A stretch of DNA of 7,404 nucleotides from Candidatus Pacearchaeota archaeon (GCA_018303895.1 JAGVXJ010000061.1:1-7404), one strand, 5' to 3'; counted from the first letter of the stretch, positions 1-5,145 are shown. Notes: generated by a model not told the origin, from the letters alone. Translations and numbers: made by a program.

Positions 1-228
1 TTTTCTTAATTTGTCAAAAAATTCTTTTTGACTTTCGAATTTTTCTGAATTTTCATTTTTATCAAGTTCAGCATTGTAATAAAAAATATCAACAATCTTT
101 TCCCCTTTCGATAAAAAAGAACAAAACTTTTCAAAATTAAAATTCTTTAAACTTTTATTTTTTCCATAAATTTTCCTTAACCCATAATAAAAGTTGTTCC
201 CGTCAATAAATATAGAAATCCGCTTCAT
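1..228 (-). CDS. NYN/LabA-like nuclease domain protein, N-terminal 76 residues (partial at left edge)
   Basis: Reading leftwards from an ATG at 228, an open frame of exactly 76 codons runs to the window edge without a stop. It opens MKRISIFIDGNNFYYGLRKI. The strand followed by FIDGNN (Asp9, Asn11, Asn12) is the signature of NYN-domain proteins (LabA/DUF88, COG1432), which have a PIN-like fold; in that family the first Asp helps bind the catalytic metal. A second strand, IVDIFYYNAEL (residues 45-55), matches the usual 'YY' strand after the first helices. Family members are metal-dependent RNases or RNA-binding proteins of roughly 150-250 residues, so more than half, including the other acidic residues, lies outside the window. 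It sits downstream of the kinase gene on the same strand, 109 bases away, with a hairpin and U-tract just before its start. The family call is firm; the substrate cannot be deduced. Confidence 0.8.
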   Translation of the reverse strand, partial: MKRISIFIDGNNFYYGLRKIYGKNKSLKNFNFEKFCSFLSKGEKIVDIFYYNAELDKNENSEKFESQKEFFDKLRK

Positions 229-231
229 TTT

Positions 232-268
232 AAAAAAGTGCCCATCCCTTGCCGAAGCAAGGATGAGC
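232..268 (-). terminator. UUCG-capped hairpin followed by six U, between kinase and NYN gene
   Basis: Read on the minus strand, 268-240 folds as a stem of 12 pairs (one of them G-U) with a single bulged G. The arms are GCTCATCCTTGC and GCAAGGGATGGGC, closed by the very stable C(UUCG)G tetraloop at 253-256. CAC and six T (237-232) follow. This has the shape of a factor-independent terminator and would end the kinase transcript just before the NYN start codon at 228. Archaeal termination needs mainly the U-tract, so the hairpin may instead be an RNA-processing or leader element. The same DNA could also be an isolated copy of a genomic repeat. Confidence 0.55.
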
Positions 269-269
269 G

Positions 270-278
270 TATATAATC
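270..278 (-). promoter_or_regulatory. Possible TATA box for the NYN gene
   Basis: The minus strand carries ATTATATAC at 278-270. Transcription about 25 bases downstream would begin near 247, inside the 3' arm of the hairpin, and give a leader of about 20 bases before the ATG at 228. It is a reasonable A/T box in an AT-rich background, so support is modest. If it is used, the NYN gene is transcribed separately from the kinase and the complete hairpin forms only in read-through RNA. Confidence 0.3.
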
Positions 279-337
279 ATTTAATAAATTCTCTGCTTAA
301 ATACTTTTCGAATTATTTTTTAAGGATTTGTAAATAA

Positions 338-904
338 TTATTTAAGTTTTACAATACTTTCTAACTTATCAATAAAAAACATAAGTTCAGGTTCAATTTT
401 AACTTTCTCAAATTCAGATGTCTCTGAATTATATTTCACATAACTCACTCCCCCAGGCAATTCATCTAAATCAATTTTAATCATTCTATCTTTTAGTTTA
501 TCATAAACTCTTGGATTTCGAGGTTCCATAATTATACCCTCATTTTTGGGTCTTTTTTTTATTCTCAGTTTTGCTTCCTCTTCTAAACAAAAACATTCAA
601 TAATTAAGGCATTTGCATTATTTTTAAGAGCAATTTCATAAGAATCTCTTCTACTATTAACCGTTGTATGAGTTGAATCAACGATTACATTTTTATCTTG
701 AACAAGAGAAGATTGCATTCTTCTGTACATTTCAGTGAACACTTTCTCATTTTGATAAGAATTATACTTCTTATGTCCAAGATCTCTTCTAATATTCAAT
801 AAAGAATACAAATCATAATTTTCAAGACTATCTACTAATTTTGAAGCAAGTGTGCTTTTTCCTGTACCTGGAAGTCCAGCCATTATAATAATTAAATTTT
901 TCAT
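338..904 (-). CDS. P-loop kinase of the AAA_33 / COG0645 / polynucleotide-kinase-like type
   Basis: This is a 188-residue soluble protein. The Walker A loop GLPGTGKST lies at residues 10-18, directly after the first hydrophobic strand. IRRDLG (38-43) occupies the place of the substrate-binding segment that is typically 'S-D-x-x-R-x-x-x-G'. The strand NVIVDSTHTT (72-81) carries Asp76, which corresponds to the acidic residue of the phosphoryl-acceptor site in small kinases. Arg-rich stretches at 114-129 fit the mobile lid. The frame stays open nine bases further upstream to a TTG at 913, but I chose the ATG at 904: the protein then starts one strand before the P-loop, and a TATA-like box centred near 930 gives a leaderless start there. 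Family members phosphorylate small metabolites, nucleic-acid ends or RNA; which applies here cannot be read from the sequence. Zeta-toxin-like kinases share this fold, but no antitoxin gene is adjacent. Confidence 0.8.
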   Translation of the reverse strand: MKNLIIIMAGLPGTGKSTLASKLVDSLENYDLYSLLNIRRDLGHKKYNSYQNEKVFTEMYRRMQSSLVQDKNVIVDSTHTTVNSRRDSYEIALKNNANALIIECFCLEEEAKLRIKKRPKNEGIIMEPRNPRVYDKLKDRMIKIDLDELPGGVSYVKYNSETSEFEKVKIEPELMFFIDKLESIVKLK

Positions 905-925
905 AAAATACAATTTAATGTCTAA

Positions 926-934
926 TTTTTAAAT
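926..934 (-). promoter_or_regulatory. TATA-like box of the kinase gene
   Basis: The minus strand reads AATTTAAAAATTAG across this spot, centred about 26 bases before the ATG at 904. That is the archaeal spacing for a transcript starting at or next to the start codon. The flanks are A/T-rich, which weakens the call. Confidence 0.35.
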
Positions 935-1022
935 TTTTCTACAAAAAGAAAGTTGAAGTTTCTCCAGTCAAAAAGAGAAAACCAAAGAAAAAATAATTTC
1001 TAACAATTCAATTCCTAAAAAG

Positions 1023-1305
1023 GAGTGGAGCGACTATTATCTTCCGATGATATCACTCTAAAAAAATCCGTGAGCGAAGCGAACGCAAAATGACGCAAAG
1101 CGTCGAAGGTGGGCGAAGTAGCAAGTAGGAAACTTTCGTTGGAAAAAATATTTTGAGTTGCTCACAACAGAAAGGTCGAGAGATTTCACAAAAAAACAAA
1201 CTAAAATTTGAAATCTCGAAGAGGGAGAGCGGGTAAGACAAATAATAATGGGGAAAGTGAGCAACGAAAAAATCAAATCAAGAGTTCGGGCAGGATAAGA
1301 AACTC
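1023..1305 (+). ncRNA. Candidate structured RNA, possibly RNase P RNA-like
   Basis: This 440-base gap between genes has no credible protein frame but is more GC- and purine-rich than its surroundings and holds exact inverted repeats. (1) GAGTG 1023-1027 pairs with CACTC 1054-1058 and encloses TATTATC 1035-1041 with GATGATA 1046-1052 (one G-U), loop TTCC. (2) GACGC 1092-1096 pairs with GCGTC 1100-1104. (3) GTTGCTCAC 1157-1165 pairs with GTGAGCAAC 1257-1265 (9 bp). (4) Nested inside, GAGATTTCA 1180-1188 pairs with TGAAATCTC 1209-1217 (9 bp). (5) GAGTT 1282-1286 pairs with AACTC 1301-1305. The order long stem, CAACAGAAAG (1165-1174), inner hairpin, GGTAAG (1232-1237), long-stem return resembles the specificity domain of RNase P RNA (P10, ACAGAAA, P11/12, GGUAAG). 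AGGAAAC near 1127-1133 recalls conserved region I, and about 280 bases suits that RNA. Against it, I find no proper P4 or P1 helix. A T-rich run at 1325-1343 could end the transcript. Alternatives are another ncRNA or a leader of the phosphoesterase gene. Confidence 0.45.
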
Positions 1306-1345
1306 ATTTCACAATGTCTAAAAATCTTCTTTTCTTTTAATTTTT

Positions 1346-2074
1346 ATGAAATCAAACTATATCCTTATCTCAAAATCAATTTTCTTTCCATCGTCGGGAA
1401 TTTTAGCAATCGGAGATTTACATTTAGGCTATGAACAAATGCTTAAACAGCAAGGAATCCAGTTTCCATTTAATCAGTTAGAACAAACAAAAAAAGAATT
1501 AAAAGAAATAATTGAAAAAATTGGAAAGAAAAAAATAAAAAAAATCATTCTTCTCGGAGACATCAAACATTACTTCAGTTTTGATAAAAGAGAATTTTTT
1601 GAAATAATAAATTTCTTTAACTTTCTCGAAAAATTTGTAAAGAAAGAAAATATAATTTTAATTCGTGGAAATCATGACAAAATTGAGATTAAAAATTATA
1701 AGTATCAAAATTATTACATTGAAAAAGACTTATGTTTCACACACGGAAATTTCCTATTCCCAGAAATTCTAAATAAAAAAATAAAAACGATTGTGATGGG
1801 GCATGTTCACCCCGCAGTTTATCTTAAAGACAAATCAAATGTTAAAAGAGAAAAATTCAAAGCATTTCTTATCGGAAAATGGAAAAATAAAACAGTAATT
1901 GTTGTTCCAAGTTTTTTTCCAATGGTTGAAGGAACCGATATAGATGAAGAGTATTATCGAGAAAAGGGATGGTCAATTGTGGGAAAAGATGTATTAAAAA
2001 AATTTAAAACTTATTTAATTGATGAAAAAACCGGCAAAGTCTATGATTTCGGAAAGTTAAATAAGATTAGATAA
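1346..2074 (+). CDS. Archaeal SbcD/Mre11-related calcineurin-like metallophosphoesterase
   Basis: This 242-residue soluble protein carries the full metal-binding motif set of the calcineurin-like superfamily in order: GDLH (Asp24, His26), LGD (Asp72), GNHD (108-111), THG (132-134) and GHVHP (152-156). These side chains normally hold two metal ions, often Mn or Fe, for phosphoester hydrolysis. The length, the GDLHLGYE opening and the conserved tail around VPSFFPMVEGTD (192-203) fit the archaeal 'putative phosphoesterase, SbcD/Mre11-related' family (TIGR00024). That family is smaller than true Mre11 and lacks its capping and Rad50-binding regions, and no rad50 gene is adjacent. The cellular substrate is unknown. 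The ATG at 1346 is the first in frame and sits one strand before the motif core. A weak A/T box (TCTAAAAATC, 1317-1326) would give a leaderless start, unless the gene is co-transcribed with the RNA upstream. It converges with the surface-protein gene across a repeat-filled gap. Confidence 0.88.
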   Translation: MKSNYILISKSIFFPSSGILAIGDLHLGYEQMLKQQGIQFPFNQLEQTKKELKEIIEKIGKKKIKKIILLGDIKHYFSFDKREFFEIINFFNFLEKFVKKENIILIRGNHDKIEIKNYKYQNYYIEKDLCFTHGNFLFPEILNKKIKTIVMGHVHPAVYLKDKSNVKREKFKAFLIGKWKNKTVIVVPSFFPMVEGTDIDEEYYREKGWSIVGKDVLKKFKTYLIDEKTGKVYDFGKLNKIR

Positions 2075-2080
2075 ATCGGA

Positions 2081-2130
2081 AAAATTTATTTCTTCACGCG
2101 AAGCGACCGCGTTAGCGAGCGTCTATGAAA
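2081..2130. repeat. GC-rich intergenic repeat, copy 1
   Basis: It begins with the AT-rich lead AAAATTTATTTCTTC and continues ACGCGAAGCGACCGCG, then TTAGCGAGCGTCTATGAAA. CGC 2097-2099 pairs with GCG 2103-2105 around GAA, and TTCA 2093-2096 can pair with TGAA 2126-2129. It begins seven bases after the phosphoesterase stop codon and is followed by a T-rich run (2138-2160) that could serve that gene as a terminator. Confidence 0.7.
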
Positions 2131-2156
2131 GAAAACTTTAATTTTTGTTTTCTTAC

Positions 2157-2195
2157 TTTCACACGAAGTGACCACGTTGGCGAGCGTTAGTGAAA
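2157..2195. repeat. GC-rich intergenic repeat, copy 2
   Basis: This copy aligns with copy 1 over ACGAAGTGACCACGTTGG and the GCGAGCGTTAGTGAAA that follows. The outer arms TTTCAC 2157-2162 and GTGAAA 2190-2195 are exact complements. The inner triloop hairpin is CAC-GAA-GTG (2162-2170) where copy 1 has CGC-GAA-GCG, so both arms changed together and the pair is kept. Confidence 0.7.
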
Positions 2196-2215
2196 TAAAT
2201 TCCAAAATTTATTTC
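2192..2215. repeat. 10-bp inverted repeat (AT hairpin) between repeat copies 2 and 3
   Basis: GAAATAAATT (2192-2201) is the exact reverse complement of AATTTATTTC (2206-2215), with the loop CCAA. On the plus strand a T/C-rich run (2216-2226) follows. The shape would suit a transcript end between the two converging genes, though it lies about 120 bases beyond the phosphoesterase stop. Confidence 0.55.
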
Positions 2216-2304
2216 TTCTTTTTCTTCACGCGAAGTGACTGCGCCAATCTTTGCGCACAAAGTTGGGACCGAACTTGTGAGAGTCTCGGCGAGCGTCAGT
2301 AAAA
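2204..2304. repeat. GC-rich intergenic repeat, copy 3, enlarged by an internal segment
   Basis: The left part (AT-rich lead, TTCACGCGAAGTGACTGCG) and the right part (GGCGAGCGTCAGTAAAA) match copies 1 and 2. About 45 extra bases (roughly 2241-2287) lie between them. They form two more hairpins: TGCGC 2240-2244 with GCGCA 2253-2257, and CACAAAGTT 2256-2264 with AACTTGTG 2272-2279 (one A bulged). The two hairpins share bases 2256-2257, so they compete slightly at the junction. Confidence 0.65.
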
Positions 2305-2312
2305 TAAGTCTA

Positions 2313-2335
2313 AAAATTTATTTCTTCTTTTTCTT
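2313..2335. repeat. Second copy of an exact 23-bp direct repeat, overlapping the end of the surface-protein gene
   Basis: The 23 bases at 2313-2335 are identical to 2204-2226 (AAAATTTATTTC then a T/C tract). This copy contains the stop codon (2318-2320) and the last five lysine codons of the 742-residue protein. A shorter version leads copy 1 at 2081-2095. Confidence 0.75.
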
Positions 2336-4546
2336 TCTATGTCTACTAAGAAGGAGAATTATAATCAAAACAAAAATTACTACTAAAACAGCAAGACTTA
2401 TCCAAAGTTTGTAATTAATCAAAGATTTATCCATAATATCTTGACCAAGTTCATTCTGCTCATCTCCCGATGAAACATCCTGATTTTGGGCATCATCTAA
2501 ATTAGAAGCTACTGATACTTTTTCCAAAATTCCTTTTAAATTAACATTTACTTTCCCATTAGTAATTGAATTTAGTCTAACACTTAAATCATAATACCCG
2601 TCGGTGTTCAAATCAAATTTCTTTTCTTCTCCAACGTTCATTGTAAATTCTTGAGGGGTTGAAGCAACTTCTATAACTGCAGAAGTTAAAGAAACACTCT
2701 TAATTCCAACATGATGTGTTTCAGTTCCAAGTTTAAACTGGAATCTATTTTTCACCCAAGTATCTTTCGAATATCCCGCATTAAATTGTGTTGCATCGAT
2801 AACAAAAGTATTTGTCCAAAAAGAAGGCGTACCCCCACCTCCACCCGAACTACTAGAAGAACATTCACTCGTTGCCATATCAGTACTTGTTTGAGCAGTA
2901 TTGCCGGCGTAATCCGAAGCATTAAGAGTAACCGTTACTGTTGTGCCGCAACCCAAACCAGTTACTTGATCCCCTTCAACAACTCCTGATGTACTTGAAA
3001 CGGTCAAGCACCCCCCATTAATACCTGAAGTGACATCAACACAAGTTGTAACAAAAGTAATAGCACTCAAGGTTGAAGAAGATTTCTCAAGAGTTAAAGT
3101 TGGTGCAGTAACATCAAGAATTATATTTAAAGTAATACTATCGTTCACATGATTAGAAGTGTCATTTACAGTTGCATTTACATAATAGACCCCATCAGAA
3201 AGAGAAGTAAAATTGAAAAATTTAGAAGAAGCAGATACATTACCAAAATATTGTAAACTCGAATTTATCTGTGCTTTTGAAGAATTGTATAATCTAATTA
3301 AAATTGAATCTATAAGATAATCATCTGTCGAGGAAATATTAACGGGGATGTTATTTATACTTCTATTCGCTGAGACAGTTACCCCTGGAGAAACAAAGGA
3401 AATTATTTCCGGGACCAAATTATCCGAAACAGCAAAAACTAAATTGTCAAATGTGGAGTAATACGAACTCCCAAGTGAAGTATGTGAAAAATTCAGATAA
3501 GGTGGGAAAGGAGCAATGTTTGCAGTTAGTCCAGCGCCCATCCCAATAGTATAATTCCCTCGAATAACTGTCGCATTCCAAACATTATTCATAGTCAAAT
3601 TGACAAAAGTTGGTTGGATTCCAGTAACATTCCCCACATAATTAACACAATCAGCATTGGAACTGAAAGTTGTATTGGCAACTAAAACAGAACGTCCTGT
3701 TGTAGTATTATAAAGACACAATGAAAAATTGGAGATTCCATCAAGAGTTGTAATTTGATTCACTGCTGCAGCAATAGATGTAGAAACGCAATTTGCAGAA
3801 TTATTACTTGTGCAAACTCTCGCATTTCCATTATCTGCTCCAGAACCATAACCAGCACCAGCATAAGTCATCAAAGGGGTTGAAAAATTATAAGTGTCTG
3901 CCCCAACCATCCCGTCAATATACCCCATTAAATTGAGTTGAGAATTATTTTGAAAAAACAAATTTTCATCACTGGCTATAACACTCACACTATTTGTTCC
4001 ATTATAAAAAGAACAATTTATCATTTTTGTATTCGTATTCCATGTCATAGTAACATTCCCAATTCCACCGGAAATTTCAGAATAAGCCACCGGGGGAACA
4101 TCGGGGAGAGTTATAGAAGAATTATAAATAGAAATAGTATAAACATCTCCCAAATCAACTACATAGATAATCCCACACATAGAAGAATTAGTTAAGGAAC
4201 TGTTTATTGAGATTAAAGAAGCCATTATATCTCCATCATCAAGTGTAGACGTTGTATCAGTCATTTCGATTGACAAAGTAATAGTAAAATTTCTTGAAAG
4301 GTTGATATTTGCTTGCTTTTCAGTTAATTTCGAAGAAGCAATCGAACTGTTTGCAGTAAGATTTTGAATTATTAAAAAACCATTTTGAGAAATACTAAAA
4401 TTTCCTGTAGTTAAATTGGCAAATCGTGTGGAATTAATGTTCACACCAGTAAAAGTTTCTGTGAAATCTAAAAGTAGAGTTGAACATACGAAACCAACCA
4501 AAAAAATTCCAAAAACCAGAATATAGAATATTTTATTGTTCACCAT
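2318..4546 (-). CDS. Large single-pass surface protein with many N-glycosylation sequons
   Basis: This is a 742-residue secreted, membrane-anchored protein. Residues 5-22 form a signal peptide (KIFYILVFGIFLVGFVCS). Residues 30-375 are beta-rich and resemble two LamG/concanavalin-like sandwiches; the second ends near STFDNLVF (364-371). Residues 378-480 look like an Ig-like domain, ending in the linker LDVTAPTLTL that often joins such repeats, and 480-560 is another small Cys-containing beta module. A Ser/Gly linker (563-572, SSSSSGGGGG) leads to a membrane-proximal beta domain beginning TPSFWTNTF (573-680), then an acidic spacer, a transmembrane helix (715-734) and a Lys-rich cytoplasmic tail. 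More than 30 N-x-S/T sequons lie between residues 38 and 544 and none beyond. Ten cysteines lie at 124-562, plus one in the signal region. Linker, membrane-proximal domain and anchor together are an arrangement I associate with Woesearchaeota/Pacearchaeota surface proteins. It has its own promoter, divergent from ndk. The ligand is unknown; adhesion or envelope structure is likely. Confidence 0.85.
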   Translation of the reverse strand: MVNNKIFYILVFGIFLVGFVCSTLLLDFTETFTGVNINSTRFANLTTGNFSISQNGFLIIQNLTANSSIASSKLTEKQANINLSRNFTITLSIEMTDTTSTLDDGDIMASLISINSSLTNSSMCGIIYVVDLGDVYTISIYNSSITLPDVPPVAYSEISGGIGNVTMTWNTNTKMINCSFYNGTNSVSVIASDENLFFQNNSQLNLMGYIDGMVGADTYNFSTPLMTYAGAGYGSGADNGNARVCTSNNSANCVSTSIAAAVNQITTLDGISNFSLCLYNTTTGRSVLVANTTFSSNADCVNYVGNVTGIQPTFVNLTMNNVWNATVIRGNYTIGMGAGLTANIAPFPPYLNFSHTSLGSSYYSTFDNLVFAVSDNLVPEIISFVSPGVTVSANRSINNIPVNISSTDDYLIDSILIRLYNSSKAQINSSLQYFGNVSASSKFFNFTSLSDGVYYVNATVNDTSNHVNDSITLNIILDVTAPTLTLEKSSSTLSAITFVTTCVDVTSGINGGCLTVSSTSGVVEGDQVTGLGCGTTVTVTLNASDYAGNTAQTSTDMATSECSSSSSGGGGGTPSFWTNTFVIDATQFNAGYSKDTWVKNRFQFKLGTETHHVGIKSVSLTSAVIEVASTPQEFTMNVGEEKKFDLNTDGYYDLSVRLNSITNGKVNVNLKGILEKVSVASNLDDAQNQDVSSGDEQNELGQDIMDKSLINYKLWISLAVLVVIFVLIIILLLSRHRKKKKK

Positions 4547-4547
4547 C

Positions 4548-4559
4548 TTTCTTAAGAAA
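4548..4559. promoter_or_regulatory. 12-bp perfect palindrome TTTCTTAAGAAA at the start of the surface-protein gene
   Basis: The palindrome is exact and ends one base before the start codon at 4546, covering the predicted transcription start. This is a classic position for a repressor operator in archaea. It could also be chance in AT-rich DNA. Confidence 0.3.
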
Positions 4560-4573
4560 ATAGGTGATTATAG

Positions 4574-4581
4574 TTTATAAA
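4574..4581 (-). promoter_or_regulatory. TATA box of the surface-protein gene
   Basis: TTTATAAA lies within the palindrome GTTTATAAAC (4573-4582), centred 31 bases before the ATG at 4546. It predicts a transcript with a leader of only a few bases. A run of 12 A on this strand (4595-4584) lies immediately upstream, where the TFB-recognition element would be. Confidence 0.6.
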
Positions 4582-4621
4582 CGTTTTTTTTTTTTGAAAT
4601 TGTAAAATTCGCACAACAAAA

Positions 4622-4629
4622 TTTATAAA
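4622..4629 (+). promoter_or_regulatory. TATA box of the ndk gene
   Basis: TTTATAAA, preceded by CAACAAAA (a possible TFB-recognition element), is centred 25 bases before the ATG at 4651. Initiation would therefore fall on or just before the start codon, giving a leaderless mRNA. No Shine-Dalgarno motif is present, which agrees. Confidence 0.65.
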
Positions 4630-4650
4630 CATACCCGACAAAAATAAATC

Positions 4651-5145
4651 ATGGTAGAACGAACATTAGTTTTGGTAAAACCCGACGCAGTAAAAAGACA
4701 ATTGACTGGAAGAATAGTTGAAAGATTTGAAAATGCTGGTTTGAAAATCGTTGGTATGAAAATGATTTGGGTGGATGATAATTTTGCAAAAAAACATTAT
4801 AGAGAAGATGACATCGCAAAAAGACATGGCGAAACAGTTTGGAAAAATCTTTTGAAATTTATCGTCGAGGGTCCAGTTGTTGCGTTCGTTCTTGAGGGAA
4901 ATGATGTTATTGAAGTTGTCAGAAAAATTTGCGGACCAACAGAACCAAAATCCGCACAACCCGGAACAATCCGAGGAGATTTTGCACATCATAGTTACAG
5001 TTCAGCTGACGCTGGTCAAAAAGCAATAAGAAATGTTGTTCATTCATCAGCGAATAAAGACGACGCAAAATTAGAAATAGCGTTGTGGTTTTTAGAAAAA
5101 GAACTTCACACTTACAAATCGGTTCAAGATTTCTGTATGTATTGA
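4651..5145 (+). CDS. ndk: Nucleoside diphosphate kinase
   Basis: The 164-residue enzyme passes the terminal phosphate of ATP to other (d)NDPs by way of a phosphohistidine, balancing nucleotide pools in the cytoplasm. Family residues are in place: VKPDAV with Lys10, HYRE with Tyr50, GP(T/V) loops, GTIRGDF (105-111) with Arg108, Asn128, catalytic His131 and Glu142 eleven residues later. The usual HGSDS after the active-site His reads HSSAN. Between GDF and the His there are 20 residues instead of about 10, an insertion (AHHSYSSADAGQK) that explains the length of 164 against 140-152 normally. I recall similar insertions in NDKs of uncultivated archaea and candidate-phylum bacteria, so activity is expected. 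The gene is single, transcribed from its own leaderless promoter, and its stop lies 20 bases from the stop of the converging Cys-rich membrane protein gene. Confidence 0.96.
   Translation: MVERTLVLVKPDAVKRQLTGRIVERFENAGLKIVGMKMIWVDDNFAKKHYREDDIAKRHGETVWKNLLKFIVEGPVVAFVLEGNDVIEVVRKICGPTEPKSAQPGTIRGDFAHHSYSSADAGQKAIRNVVHSSANKDDAKLEIALWFLEKELHTYKSVQDFCMY

Noticed and set aside
338..904. Zeta-toxin part of a toxin-antitoxin pair
   Set aside because: The fold family is related, but no small antitoxin-like gene lies beside it; the upstream side is the RNA candidate and the downstream neighbour is a NYN-domain protein.
905..913. TTG at 913 as the kinase start, adding three residues
   Set aside because: The ATG at 904 gives the standard distance to the P-loop and fits a leaderless start from the box near 930; a TTG start would lie only about 17 bases from that box.
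919..996. Plus-strand frame ending in a lysine-rich tail (VSPVKKRKPKKK, stop at 994-996) that looks like the end of a basic protein
   Set aside because: It is closed by a stop at 916-918 and has no ATG, GTG or TTG in frame, so it cannot be a gene as it stands. It overlaps the kinase promoter, and a gene remnant cannot be told from chance in A-rich DNA.
1053..1276. Two overlapping minus-strand open frames of 62 and 72 codons opposite the RNA candidate
   Set aside because: Both run through the inverted repeats, overlap each other in different frames, show no domain-like pattern and have no promoter or start context. They are best explained as chance openings in purine-rich RNA-coding DNA.
1276..1320. 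tRNA or SRP RNA fragment around GAGTTCGGGCAGGATAAGAAACTC
   Set aside because: The 5-bp hairpin with a 14-base loop does not fit a tRNA arm (no acceptor or anticodon arms nearby), and the conserved SRP helix 8 string (GGAA with AGCAG) is absent.
2081..2335. CRISPR array
   Set aside because: There are direct repeats, but the units differ in length, the spacing is irregular, the repeats are internally palindromic and variable, and no cas gene is near.
3938..4195. Plus-strand frame of 85 codons inside the surface-protein gene
   Set aside because: It lies entirely antisense to a convincing long coding region and has no recognisable motif. The frames at 2711-2989 (plus), 4666-4992 (minus) and 5413-5613 (plus) were dropped for the same reason.
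4498..4506. Lipoprotein processing at Cys21 of the surface protein
   Set aside because: GFVC does not fit a lipobox (small residues expected before Cys), and the protein already has a C-terminal membrane anchor.
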